Program-made: the position numbers and the translations under genes
The notes under the pieces: generated by a model
What the model saw: only the letters and a program-made list of their open reading frames with translations
What the model was told of the DNA's origin: nothing
Databases searched by the model: none
Assembly (NCBI GenBank): GCA_014529385.2
Contig: CM043955.1
Coordinates: 151,419,640-151,483,639, forward strand
Source: Adiantum capillus-veneris
Taxonomy: Eukaryota > Streptophyta > Polypodiopsida > Polypodiales > Pteridaceae
DNA: 64,000 bases
Direction: 5' to 3'
Part shown: piece after piece, positions 11,601-23,600 of the stretch
Position numbering within the stretch: the stretch's first letter is position 1
How the letters are laid out: each line of letters begins with the position of its first letter

Positions 11601-14600
11601 CGACGGACTGCAGCGAGAGAGGAGCAGCGTCGCAGACGAGGCATTGCCTAACTACAGAGGATGTAGGAGGAGCATCCAGACATTCCATGGTTGGAGGAGC
11701 AGTTACAGCAGGCTCGACAGGAGCTTGCTTGCACAGAGGAGAGGCGTCATGAGTTTGCCTTTCATCGACAGGCATCTCAGTGGACTCAGGTGGGAGACAG
11801 AGTGACAGATGTTTTTTTTGAGACAGTGGGACCTCGGCACTCGCCTGCCAAGGTCAATCAATTGAGGAGACCCGATGGGTCAGTTGTTTGTGAGCCCGAG
11901 GATATGCGTGCAGTTGCTATTGACTTTTACCGTGAGTTAATGTCGGCTGAGCCTCAGTCAGAGAGGAAGGATGCATGCAGGGAGCAGGTTTGGGCACAGA
12001 TGCCTTGTCTTGTGACTGAGGAGCTGCACACGGCTCTTAGGGCCCTCCCTCGTGGTAGCTGTCCATGTGAGGATGGGCTGACTCCCAGCTTCTTCTTGGA
12101 GTACTGGGACCTGTGTGGCCCAGATCTTTGTAGTGCCTTTCAGTACATTCTGCACACACGAGTGATGCCGGATAGCATGAGTGAGGGCCTGATTTACCTC
12201 ATTCCAAAGGAGGGTGGCTCCTTGGATGAGATTCGACAGTGGCGCCCCATCACCATTTTCAACTCAACCTACAAAATTCTTGCCGAGGCTCTTAGTTTGA
12301 GGATTCAGCCACTCTTGGAGAGCCTTATACATGGGACTCAGACAGGTTTTCTCAAGGAACGCAGTATCCTTGACAACATCTTGACTTTCTGGGAGGCTTC
12401 TGCCCTGGCACGGCTCCGTGGGGAGGACCTTGTGATTCTTCTTCTCGATTTTGAGAAGGCATACGACAGAGTTTACTTGGACTTTCTAGAGGGCACTCTA
12501 CGCAGGATGGGCTTCTTAGATGCTTGGATCAAAGGGGTGTCAGCTTTGTACAGACAGGCTTACAGTCAGGTGCTTTTGGCAGGAGGTAGAGGTGAGCGCT
12601 TCATGCTCACACGCTCGGTCAGACAGGGCCGTCCTCTTTTCCCCTTTCTCTTTCTGTTCTATGCGGAGGCGATGAGCAGATTTTTGGTGTCACAGCAGGT
12701 TGGCCTGAGGGGCTTAGCACTCCCCATACGGGGAGATGAGCTTCTGGACGCTAAGTTTGCCGACGACTCGGCCAATCTACACAGATGTGAGCAGGATTTG
12801 GAGACGTTCTGTTGTGCATCGGGCGCACTGATCAACTGGAGAAAGACAGCGGTTTTCTCGGGTGGCAGTGCTCCCTTGCCTGATTGGATGCCAGGAGAGG
12901 GTTTCAGGTGGATTCCTCCAGGGACTGCAGTTTGGTACTTGGGTTGTCACGTTGGTGTGGACATGTCCCTCGAGCAGCAGATTGCTCCTCTTCTCCTGTC
13001 CATCAGGGGAAAGCTGTTACATTGGAGCTCAACACGACTTTCGCTAGCTGGTAGAGTAGTAGTTGCCAACCAGGTGTTGTTGGCGACTATGTGGTACATC
13101 ACTTCTTGCTGGATCTTCTCGAGTTCTTGTATCAGCCAGGTAGAGAGGCTGATCAGGAACTTTCTTTGGTCAGGACGTGACACTCAGATTGCCCGAGCCA
13201 AGGTGTCTTGGTCGGTCATCACACTTCCTTGTTCTTAGGGAGGGCTTGGGATCATTGATCCAGCACAACAGAGCAAAGCCCTTCTTGGGAAGTTCGTCGT
13301 CAGAGGACTTCTTCCAGGCGAGGAGCCCTGGAAGGAGTTCTTGCTGCAGAGGCTTCGTGCCAGGGTGCCTCAGTCAGGAGGCCCTTGGCAACCTTCGACC
13401 ATATGGATCTTTACAGAGTTGCGCCGAGTTGGTCTGAGCAGGAGACTGAAGGACCGATTCGTTGTGAGTTTGCTTCGATCTTGGGAGCTCTTACGGCGTG
13501 GCCTAGAGCAGAGACAGCCGACTTGCACGGAATGGCGCCTACGACAGCCCCTCGTCTGGAACCCCATGGTTAGCACTCAGAGAGGCCACGTGGTTGGGAG
13601 TCGGCCTCATGTTTCTTGGGGTCCCATGGCAGCAGGTCCAACGCGCTCTCTAGGTGACTGGCTAGAGTTCACAGGTTTGTTAGAGGAGGTGCAGGGTGTC
13701 CAGCTCTACAGGGCATGCGAGGGGTGCAGACCATGTGTCAGGACATCTCATAGTCAGTTCCAGCTGAGTGGCTCACGCCTCTCGAGCTAGTAGCACCCCG
13801 GTGGATGGGAGCCTTCACACGACTGGAGGTTCTCATTTCAGTCAGGGCTTGCTCTGTCCCAGCCCTGTTCTTCGAGCTTCAGGGTGGGAGACGATTACAG
13901 TGAGTTGCAGTAGAGGCCCCGCAGGTAGCAGAGTGCTGTTTCCAGAGGATTCGAGTTGTGGGCATCTGTGGGAGGACCTGCGTCAAGGACCCTGACCCAG
14001 CAGCTCTTGAGACTGGACACTGGAGGCTATGGGCTTGGGAGTGTTGTCCACTAGCACGAGTACAGTGGGATCCTTGTGAGTGGCTATGGAGGGACCCCTT
14101 CTCTTCTGCAGACCGCCAAGGAGTCCCCTTCTTTCAGTACACTGTTCGGCTTGGACGTCATATACTTGCAGCACAGAGAGAGGCCCGCCCCGCTGCATCA
14201 CGTCATTGGCAGGAGGAGGGCCTCACAGTCGAGTTCTTGGCAGCCTTTTGGCAGAGGCTGTGGGACTCCAGACAGCCGAGGCGCGTCACTTTGTTCTAGT
14301 GGCTGGTTGCACACAGAGCCACAGCCGTAGGGAGCTGGCTTGTGCATAGTGGTCTTTCGGTCGCATGTGCAGCCTGTGACCAGTTGGTGGAGAGTCAGCG
14401 TCACTGTCTTTGGGACTGTCCCTCGGCCCAGCAGGTGTGGCTACGAGTTCTTCGGCTGATGCTTGCCCTCTCCATGGCTCGATAGTACACTTGGGGGGCA
14501 GCGGCTTGGTCTACCCTCACGGGCCCGGCACTTCAGTTTGAGCTATCTTCCACCAGCAGGATGATAGTGATGCAGGGGGGCGACCTACACTCCAGCTTGC

Positions 14601-17600
14601 TACAGAGCTTACTCCACAGGAGTGGTGCAATGAGAGAGGAGTGTTCGGAGCTCGTCAGTGGCCTAGCTCTCTGGTTCATCTGGCGGGCCCACTGTTTCCG
14701 CATTTTTGAGGCTCGCCCTGTGCCACTAGCAGAGACTGTTCGTGACTTTTGGCTAGAGCTGATCCATACCCTCAGAGGACAGCTTGAGGGACTATAGGGC
14801 AGCTTCGACCGCATGAGGGAGCGCCGCGAGGCTTTCCTTTGACTCTGGCGCCTTGGACCTTTCTACACCATAGTCCAGGGGGTGCTCAGATGACACTACT
14901 GTCCACCTGTGTGGCTCTTCCCTCCTCCCATCTCTTGATTTAGCCTCATTGTATATATGCTGCTTTTTCATTGGGAGAGTCTCCCCATCATGCTTGTTGT
15001 AGCCCTCTCTTGCAGAGGTGGATGTAGCCCTATGGCAGTTTTCATTAACTAATAGAAGGATCTTTTTCTCGGAAAAAAAAAAGAACCCTGTTCTCAAATT
15101 ACTCCCACCCTTGGAGAAGAGTTTTCATCCTTGGTAACAGAAGTGGAAAATCGTCTTTCAATCACATTGATGTTCTCTTCTCGACGTGTAGATCCTGCGA
15201 ACAGTCTCATAAAATTGTCGGTACTAATCCTGTTAGGATTCTAGCATAGTCACAAGGGACGCGTCTCGCGGAGATGGGACGGGGCTCAAATGGATTTTTA
15301 GTGTACAAAAGAGACCAGGACGGCAAGTGGGGATGGGAAGCCCAAAATGGGCTTCCCCTTTGACTATGGTATCTAGGAAGAAAGGGAAAACTGGCTATGG
15401 AAGTCGATGAAGCATGTCCACCTAGCACACAGAGCCACATGTACGTGACATCCCCTCCTGCTTAAGTTGAGGTACGGGTACTGATCTGCATGGCCTCCCT
15501 TGTACGAGGCTAGCAAATCTAGGTAGTCGGTGAAAAATTCCTCATTTTGTTTGAGTGAGTTTCCATTTGTTTGAGTGAGATTGCCACGCAGATTGCACTG
15601 AGGGGCACCCACACTGTAGAGAGCATGACACATTATCCGCGCTACAGGTCTTCTCATTTTGGCGATCACGGTGGGACCTCAATTGAAGTCTCACTCTGTT
15701 GAGTAGCTGGTTTTCTTCGCTTCGCTTGTGCAGCTTGTTGGTCTGGTCCAGTTTCACCCTTGCCAGCTTAATCTAGCTGGTCTAGTCTCTCGCCTTGCTG
15801 GTCTGGTCCTCTCTCGCCTTGGTCCCGTTTCACCCTTGACAGCTTAATCTAGCTGGTCTAGTCTCTCGCCTTGCTGGTCTGGTCCTCTCTCACCTTGGTC
15901 CACCCAGTCCTCGTCCTGGTCTAGTCCTCCTCGTCCTGGTCTAGTCCTCCTCGTCCCTGGTCTAGTCCTTCCTCGTCCTGGTCCACGCCAAGTGGTCTAG
16001 TCACTCGCCCTGGTTTAGTAGAGTCTAGATCAATGTTCAGCCAAGTGAAGGTCGTCTTGCCCAAGTGAAGGTCTTCTTGCCCAAAGCTTGGTGGGGTTGG
16101 CGGTTACTGCATGACACATACAAGGAGGTCATTGGAGCGTCAGTGCACTACTGAGTCCTCTGAAGTACTACCACAGACGGCGTCAACCCTTGGTGACCAG
16201 TAGAAGCATATTAACCCCATCACCCATACCTACTCATACGGCTACCTCCATTCCTTCAACCGGTTCTACAACCTCCAGGTCACCTTCTCCGGTAAGGCTC
16301 TCCCCCATTTTGTTACAGCAAGCTAGTGACCAACAGACTCAGGAGCAAGAGGCCATGGAGGAGCTCACAAGTGTTCTTGCAAAGGCGAACATCAAATTCC
16401 CTACCTCTAAGGGTCTCTCCACAGAGGATGCAGACGACCATGCTCGGAGGTTTGTCTCTCTTTGCAGAGGTCATGGCCTCAACAGAGAAGACGCATACTT
16501 GGTGCTCTTCCCGTCCACCTTGGATGGTCTTGCAGATAAATGGTACAGTCAGTTTGTTGAAAACCACTTTACTACTTGGACCATGTTAAGACAGTAGTTC
16601 TGTGAAGCTTTCCGACCAGGGGATTATCAAGAGAAGATTCTAGATGAGTTGGCCAACCTGTTCCTCCAGCCCAAGGAGACATTTGCAGAGCTCATGACCA
16701 GAACAAAGTCCCTGGTCGCCAAGCTGCCTCACCAACCAGGGGAATTCATGGTGAAGAAGTGGGTAGAGAAGGCTCTGCCTAAGACTTCTCAACAAAAGCT
16801 CAAAGAAAGCCTCCGTTCTTAAGCCAATCTGGAAGACTTTTTTGCTACTGCTACTAGAATAGAGGGAGCAAGAATGCAGTTCACTGACTCTCCTCAGTTA
16901 GATACTGCCCCTGTACTCGTGGACAGTCCATCAGACCCCTTGACTTATTTACGAAGGGAACTGGAAGCCCTAAAGTTACAACGGGCCCTTCAAGAAGAGA
17001 GATCCTTCTCTCTCAGATAGGAGAAGCCTCCACATCAAGAGGCTTATGATCAACTTAAAAGAGAGTTAGAAGAGCTCAGGTCTCAGTAGGAGACTAAGGA
17101 TATGGTGTGGTGTAGTTCATGCGGCTCTCCAGGACACCCTCCACAGGACTGTCCCCTTCGCTCTTATTGCCACTTCTATGAAAAATCGGGTCATGAAGAT
17201 AAGGATTGCTACTATATAAAGGGATTGCACAAAATACAGCAAAGTCTTGGTCCTACTCTCCAACAGGGGTTAGCACCAGCATCCAACATGGTTTCCCACT
17301 ACGGCCATCCCAACTACATGCCACCTTTGCTCAATACCCCTGCTGTCCAAGGTATGTCAAGTACTTTCCCGACTTAAAGTTTTTATAATGCTAATGTCCC
17401 TGTTTCGTCCTTCCAATCGGCCCATACTCTGCTACAGATGCGGAGAATATGGGCATTATCAGAGCAAGTGTCCTTTACCTGAGGGGTCCCCTTCTTGTCG
17501 TCATTGCCCTGATTCGAAGGATCACTACAGTAAGGATTGTCCCACGCAAAGGGCATCCACGTCTTCAGGCTCGACTCAGAACCAGCAAGAATTCACCTTC

Positions 17601-20600
17601 CCGAAGATAAACTTGATTACTGTGAACACCGTGCCTCAACCATCACCTGCTACTCATGTGGTTAAGCCACTACAAGTGGAGGAGCCTGCTGGGGTCCTTA
17701 CTCGGGCACAAAGAGCAGCTGTTGGTCTCAGTCTGCCCACAGGTCCACCTCGCCAATCCCCACTTCCTTAATCTGGTCTACCTATACCAAAGGACGAGTC
17801 CTTCAAAATTGCTCAGAGCAAACCAACTTCCCTGTTATCTAACATTGATGGAGCCTTCTTGGAAGCAGTGGCTGAATTGGAACAGATTAAGGTCCCAAAG
17901 GGAGCCCAGTTCGAAGGCGCCAAGCCCACAACAGAAGCCATTTTGAAGAATACTTTTCAACAGGTGTCACTTTACGACATGCTAAGGCTCGACGCAACAC
18001 TCAGAAGTGACACCCTGTCAGTCATTTAGTCTCTGTACCTTGGGGTTGGGCCTAGTGGCGGGCACCTCCCTGTACAACCCTCAGAGTCTTATTTGATTTC
18101 CTATCCAACTGCTCCCCTCACCGATTATAAAAGTCCTCGTCTCACTGTATCTATTCTTGGGCACGAGCTATCCGGCGTCATCGTTGATGGTGGATCTGGA
18201 ATCAATTTGATGCTCGAATTCACCATGATGGCCTTAGGTCTACAGCCTACCCGACCTGCTTCTTTCACTGTTACATTGGCCGATCAAAGAACAGTCTAGC
18301 GAGTGGGCATAGTCGACAAGGTGCCTCTGAAGGTACAAGATTTCACTTTTAACTTGGATTTTGTGGTAGTTAATCTTCCCCAGGTAGAGGGAGGTTATCC
18401 CTTGCTGATTGGTAGGCCATGGTTGCGACATACGAAAGCACTTCACGATTGGGGAAACGACGCCATGTGGATGCATACTCCTGGCTCTCCAATGCAACAA
18501 ATTCGTCTTGAAGGAGGTATGGATCCGGTCGTTCAGTATAGCTCTTTGTCAGTAGTTTCCAACCCTGACTTGGAGCAGCCGGTGCCTCCTCATGGGTGCG
18601 ATGAAGACTTACTACAGTGATTAGAAGCCCATCTTGTACGCAGCCTCGCCCACTGCACCGCCTGACCTAGTCAGAGAGGTCAACCTAGGCGGCCCTGACA
18701 ACCATCAGCCCATCTTGTTAGCCGCTTGGTTATGGGATCACCCCGCTCTACTCGACCAGGTAATCTCTTTCATGCGCTCTTTCAAGGATGTGTTTGCCTG
18801 GTCTTACCACGATTTGGAAGGAATCCCAGCAGAGCTAGGAGTCCACACAATTCCTCTGGTTGAGGGGGCTAAGCCGGTCAGAGCACAGGCTTACAAACTG
18901 AATCCCAAGTATGCAGAAGCAGTCAAAATCGAGTTGGAAAAAATGCAAGAAGCAGGTATTATTGTACCAGTAGAGCACTAAGAATTGTTGTCCCCTATGG
19001 TTATTGCCCCAAAGAAGCAGTCCAACAAAATTCGAGTTTGCGTCGACTACCGGGCTCTGAATAAGGTCACAATCCCGGATGGATTTCCGACCCCTTTCAC
19101 TGAGAGAGTCCTCGAAGATGTCGCTGGCCATGTACTGTATAGTTTTATGGACGGGTTCAGCGGCTACAAATCAGTTAGGAATACATCTTGACGACCAAGT
19201 CAAAACAGCTTTTGTGACTCCCTACGGTATTTTCATCTACACTAGAATGTCTTTTGGGCTTAAAAATCCACCGCCTTCTTTTAATCGCATAGTATATCTC
19301 ATCTTTTGTCCTCTGCTTACTGATCACCTTCGCATATTCATGGACGACTTTTCCACCTTCTCGGGTGCTCAATGTTCGACCCCAGTAGAAAATCTAAAGG
19401 AGCATCTTGCTCAGCTCTCTGCAGTCTTCCTCAGGTGCAGAGAGGCACGTTTGAAGCTCAATCCGAACAAGTGTCATTTTGTGGTGACCGAGGGCACACT
19501 ATTGGGCCATGCGGTGTGTGCTCAAGGTTTAGCACTTGACCCAGAGAAGATAGTGGCCATCTTGAAGTTACCTCCTCCCATAAATCCCAAAGGTGTTCAG
19601 AGCTTTGTGGGCCACACCGGCTATCATCGCAGGTTTATACATATGTATGCACAAGTGGCTCAACCATTGACCCAGCTCACCAGTGCTTCTATTCCCTTCC
19701 ATTGGTCAACACCCGAGGCTGAAGCATTTGCATACCTCAAAAAACGCCTCACTGAAGCGCCCTACCTTTTCATGTGCATATAGATGCCAGTCTGCTACCT
19801 GTGGGTGCTGTGCTGGCTAACTCAGCCTAGCAAAGAGTTCAACTTGGATTGCCCTGTACATTATGCAAGTCGCCTGCTCACCAAAGCAGAGCGCAACTAT
19901 AGCACCACAGAGAGGGAAGGTTTGGCTAGTGTATGCTCTACAAAAATTTCGTCACTATTTGCTAGGGGTCCACTTCACAATTATTACTGATCACCATGCC
20001 TTGCGCTATCTGCTTAATAAGCCACAGGCCGCAGGTTGAGTATGGCGATGGCTCCTCCTATTCCAAGAGTTTGATTTTGAAGTGGTACTCCATCCTGGTA
20101 AGCATCATGTAATGGCTGACCACCTCTTAGCAAAGAGTTCAACTTGGATCGCCCTGTACATTATGCAAGTCCCCTGCTCACCAAAGCAGGGTGCAACTGT
20201 AGCACCACAGAGTGGGAAGGTTTGGCTATAGTGTATGCTCTACAAAAATTTCGTCACTATTTGCTAGGGGTCCACTTCAGAATTATTATTGATCACCATG
20301 CCTTGCGCTATCTGCTTAATAAGCCACAGGTCGCAGGTCGAGTATGGTTATGGCTCCTCCTATTCCAAGAGTTTGATTTTGAAGTGGTACTCCGTCCTGG
20401 TAAGCATCATGTAATGGCTGACCACCTCTCTCGCATTCACACAGGTGAAGAAGCTATCGGGATTGCGGATGACTTTCCAGATAGCAATCTTTTTAAAATA
20501 GATACAACACCGGAATGGTACGGCGAGGTCTTACATTTTCTATCTACTGGGCTGTACCCAGAGAAGGCATCTCCACTGCAGAAGAGGAGATTGCTGTTGA

Positions 20601-23600
20601 AGTCCAGGCTTTTCACCTCATGAGGTGGAGCATATTCTGGAGGATGCCCACAATGGTCCCACTGGTGGCCATTACCCTGGTCACATCACCGCCCAAAAGA
20701 TTCTACAGAGTGGTCTATGGTGGCCCTACGTTTTTAAGGATGCAATAGCATATTCTAAGGTTTGTGATGTGTGCCAACGCTCTGGGCCGAAGCCAAGTAA
20801 GCAATCCAACCGTCCTCTGCAGGTCTCGATGGCGTGGCTATCTTTTGAGAGATGGGGCTTGGACTTCGTGGGTCCAATATATCCCCCGGCTCAACCAGGT
20901 AATCGCAAATATCTGCTAGTGGCTACAGACTATGCAACAAAGTGGGCAGAGGTACTGGCGACAGTAGATTGCATTGGCAATATAGTAGCCAAATTTTTAT
21001 ATGAAAATATTTTATGCAGATTTGGATGTCCCTTAGAGATCACCAGTGATAGGGGCAGTCATTTTGTCAATGACATGATCTCAACTGTGCTGGCCAATTA
21101 CAAGATTTTTCATTGCAAGTCGTGCTCTTATTACCCGAGAGCCAATGGGCAGGCCGAGAGCACCAACAAGGTTCTGATCGCCCTCCTGCGGAAAGCATGT
21201 CATCTCCATCCAGCATCGTGGGCTCAGGCTGTGCACAACACTCTTTGGGCATACTGCACATCTTTCAAAGCAACAACGAATCATACGCCTTTTCAACTCG
21301 CTTTCGGTTTGGAAGCCATAGCTCCATTTGAGTTCAACTCCGGATCCCCTAGGGTGGGCAGTCTGCGTGCAAGTTGGGGCATGGAATCTGCTTCTATATC
21401 CCGTCTCACCTCATTGGATGAAAACCGCCGTTTAGCTTCACATGCTGTGCAAGCGGAGCAACTTCGTCGCAAAGCGTGTAATGATCGCCACCTCAGAAAT
21501 AACGCAAGGCACACTCGTGCTACTCTATCAGGCAAAATATTTGAAAAAAGCAAAGAAGCTGGTTCTAGCTTGGCAAGGGCCCTTCGTGGTGGAAGAGATT
21601 TTACCATAGGGGGCAATCCAGTTAGTCACTCTAGAAGTCGTTCCCTTGCCACTGGTAAACGGATCAAGGATTAAGTGCTATCACTCGCCCTATTTATATA
21701 CGCATCTACTGATGATAGCTATCCCAACACCATATGATTATTCCCTCAGTTCGGTATTTCTCCCTGGCTTACCATTTTTCCCTCTTCTCAAATCTTCCTC
21801 ATGATAGCTGGTATCTTTCAAAACTCCCCTTGTTTCAATGCATGCATCAGTTACTCTTGTTCTGTCTTTGTCTCTGCCCCCCCTCTGTAATTTCCGAGGT
21901 TCAAGTCTCATCGAATAGATCTTTTGATTATTGGATATTGTTCGGCGATTAAACGAGCTCAACTGCATCTCTCTTTTCCGTCTCTAATTTTTACATGCAC
22001 TCTCTTACCATCAAATCTCTCTCTTTGCTTTCTGGGACTATCTCTTGTAAACGACTCCTCAAATTGATTCAATACTGATGTTTTCCTCCTTTCAATTGGT
22101 TATCTGTTCCCTCTCGTTCACACACGTGCAAGGTGAGATTCTCTAGGGTGGGAATTTCAACACATCTTTCGATAGCACCCACCAGGTCAATAGCCCGTTC
22201 TGGTTAATGAAACCCCATAGCCGAAAAGATAAGGCCTAAATGTTATTCTCTATCTCTGACAGCATTTATATATGGCTCTCTATCTAGGCCTTGTTCTTTC
22301 TTTTCCCCCGCACTGTTCTTGCTTAATGAGCCCCTTGTCATCTCCTCCTACTGACCGCAAGGGGCAGAAACAAGCACAGAGTTCCCATCCTGAACATGCT
22401 TGAATGCGTCTTTTTGCCATGTCTCATGTTTTATATCACCTAACAATGCCTTGTAGACATCCACATGGAGGTCTTCTTTAGATGAAATGGCACTTCTTAC
22501 AGCAAAAAGGCATCTTCATACCGTTTGCTGCCCACCAATTTCCTTACATTTTCAATAAGCCTCATCTCATAACTGCTTTTTGTCGAATGTGGCTGCCCCC
22601 TGGATATTGATTGTGTGGATTGGTTACCTCAATCCTCTTTTGAAGCCACAGAAACCTCACCATTCACCACTAATTTCCCTCGCCCTCGCCCCCCTCTCCA
22701 AAGCTCGCCCTAGTCCCCTGTCAACCCTTCGCCCTCGACATTCCCCTGTCGACCCCTCTCCAGCCCTCGCCTTCCCCTATCGACCCCTCGCCTCCCTCTC
22801 GAGCCCGAGCCCGAGCCCCACCCCCCCTATCGCCCCCTTCCCTCGCCCCTCCCTATCGAGCCCTTGCCCTCCCCTCTCCAGCCCTCGCCCTCGCCCTCGC
22901 CCTCGTCCCCACCTATCGAACCCTCGCCCTCCCTTATCGAATTTGCCATCCTTTCTCTTGACACTAGCTTCCTCTCCAGCCTTCAAATTAGCCCCCTGTC
23001 GAACCCGCACCTCTGCCATACCTGGCGAGTCCTCGCCCACTTTCTCCCGCAGATCTGGATTCTGGCTGGGCCTCCACTATCGAAGCTACATCAGCCGGTC
23101 TGCCCCAATTGAGGAAGGTGTTAATCAATTATTGAGAAAGGCGTTAATCCACCGTTTTCTCTCTCAGCAGAACAGAACAGCAACATAACCGATAGAAAGA
23201 GGCTTTAACAGAACTGCAATTTTTGGGATTGAATTGCAATTGTGTGAGAGACACAAGGATGTATGTACTGATGTATGTGATTCACTAGGGATATTGTCCA
23301 AGTATGATCTTTGGAATCCAACAAATCCACTCTGCTGCATTCAGTTTGATATAAGCTATTGGGTTGTATAAAAGAGACTACTACAGTGTATACAGTCGGC
23401 AACAAATTGCTATGGCAGGCGGAAAAAAAATTGTTGCCTAGGAAAAAGGCTCAACCACACAGAGAGGAAATTGATGCAATTGACGAAGAATCAGAACATA
23501 CCAGCCATGGGGTCACTGACATGTCTTCTAGTGCTCCATCCGACAAAAGTTACAAGGCCTTGACGTCAGAGGCAGAGTCCAGCTCGAACGTGGATAGTGA

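Larger units (their letters stand above)
8284..15081 (+). mobile_element. Full-length L1-type LINE L-A2
   Basis: The 6.8-kb element is bounded by a 13-bp target-site duplication and ends in a 10-11-bp A tail after CTTTTTCTCGG. Order: GC-rich 5' UTR with a 79-base C run, ORF1 with a CCHC knuckle, ORF2 with endonuclease, reverse transcriptase and C-terminal zinc-binding region, then a 3' UTR at 14798-15070. This is the usual layout of plant L1-clade LINEs. Several in-frame stops and at least one frameshift near 13238 make it non-autonomous now. The duplication copies still differ by only one base, so insertion is not ancient. It sits in sense orientation in the FANCM intron. Confidence 0.9.

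Noticed and set aside
15207..15440. Open frame on the minus strand between L-A2 and G1
   Set aside because: No domain; composition suggests LTR-like non-coding sequence.
22580..23188. A 202-codon open frame in a Pro/Ser/Leu-rich tract
   Set aside because: Driven by CCCTCG-type repeats; equally long frames exist on the other strand.
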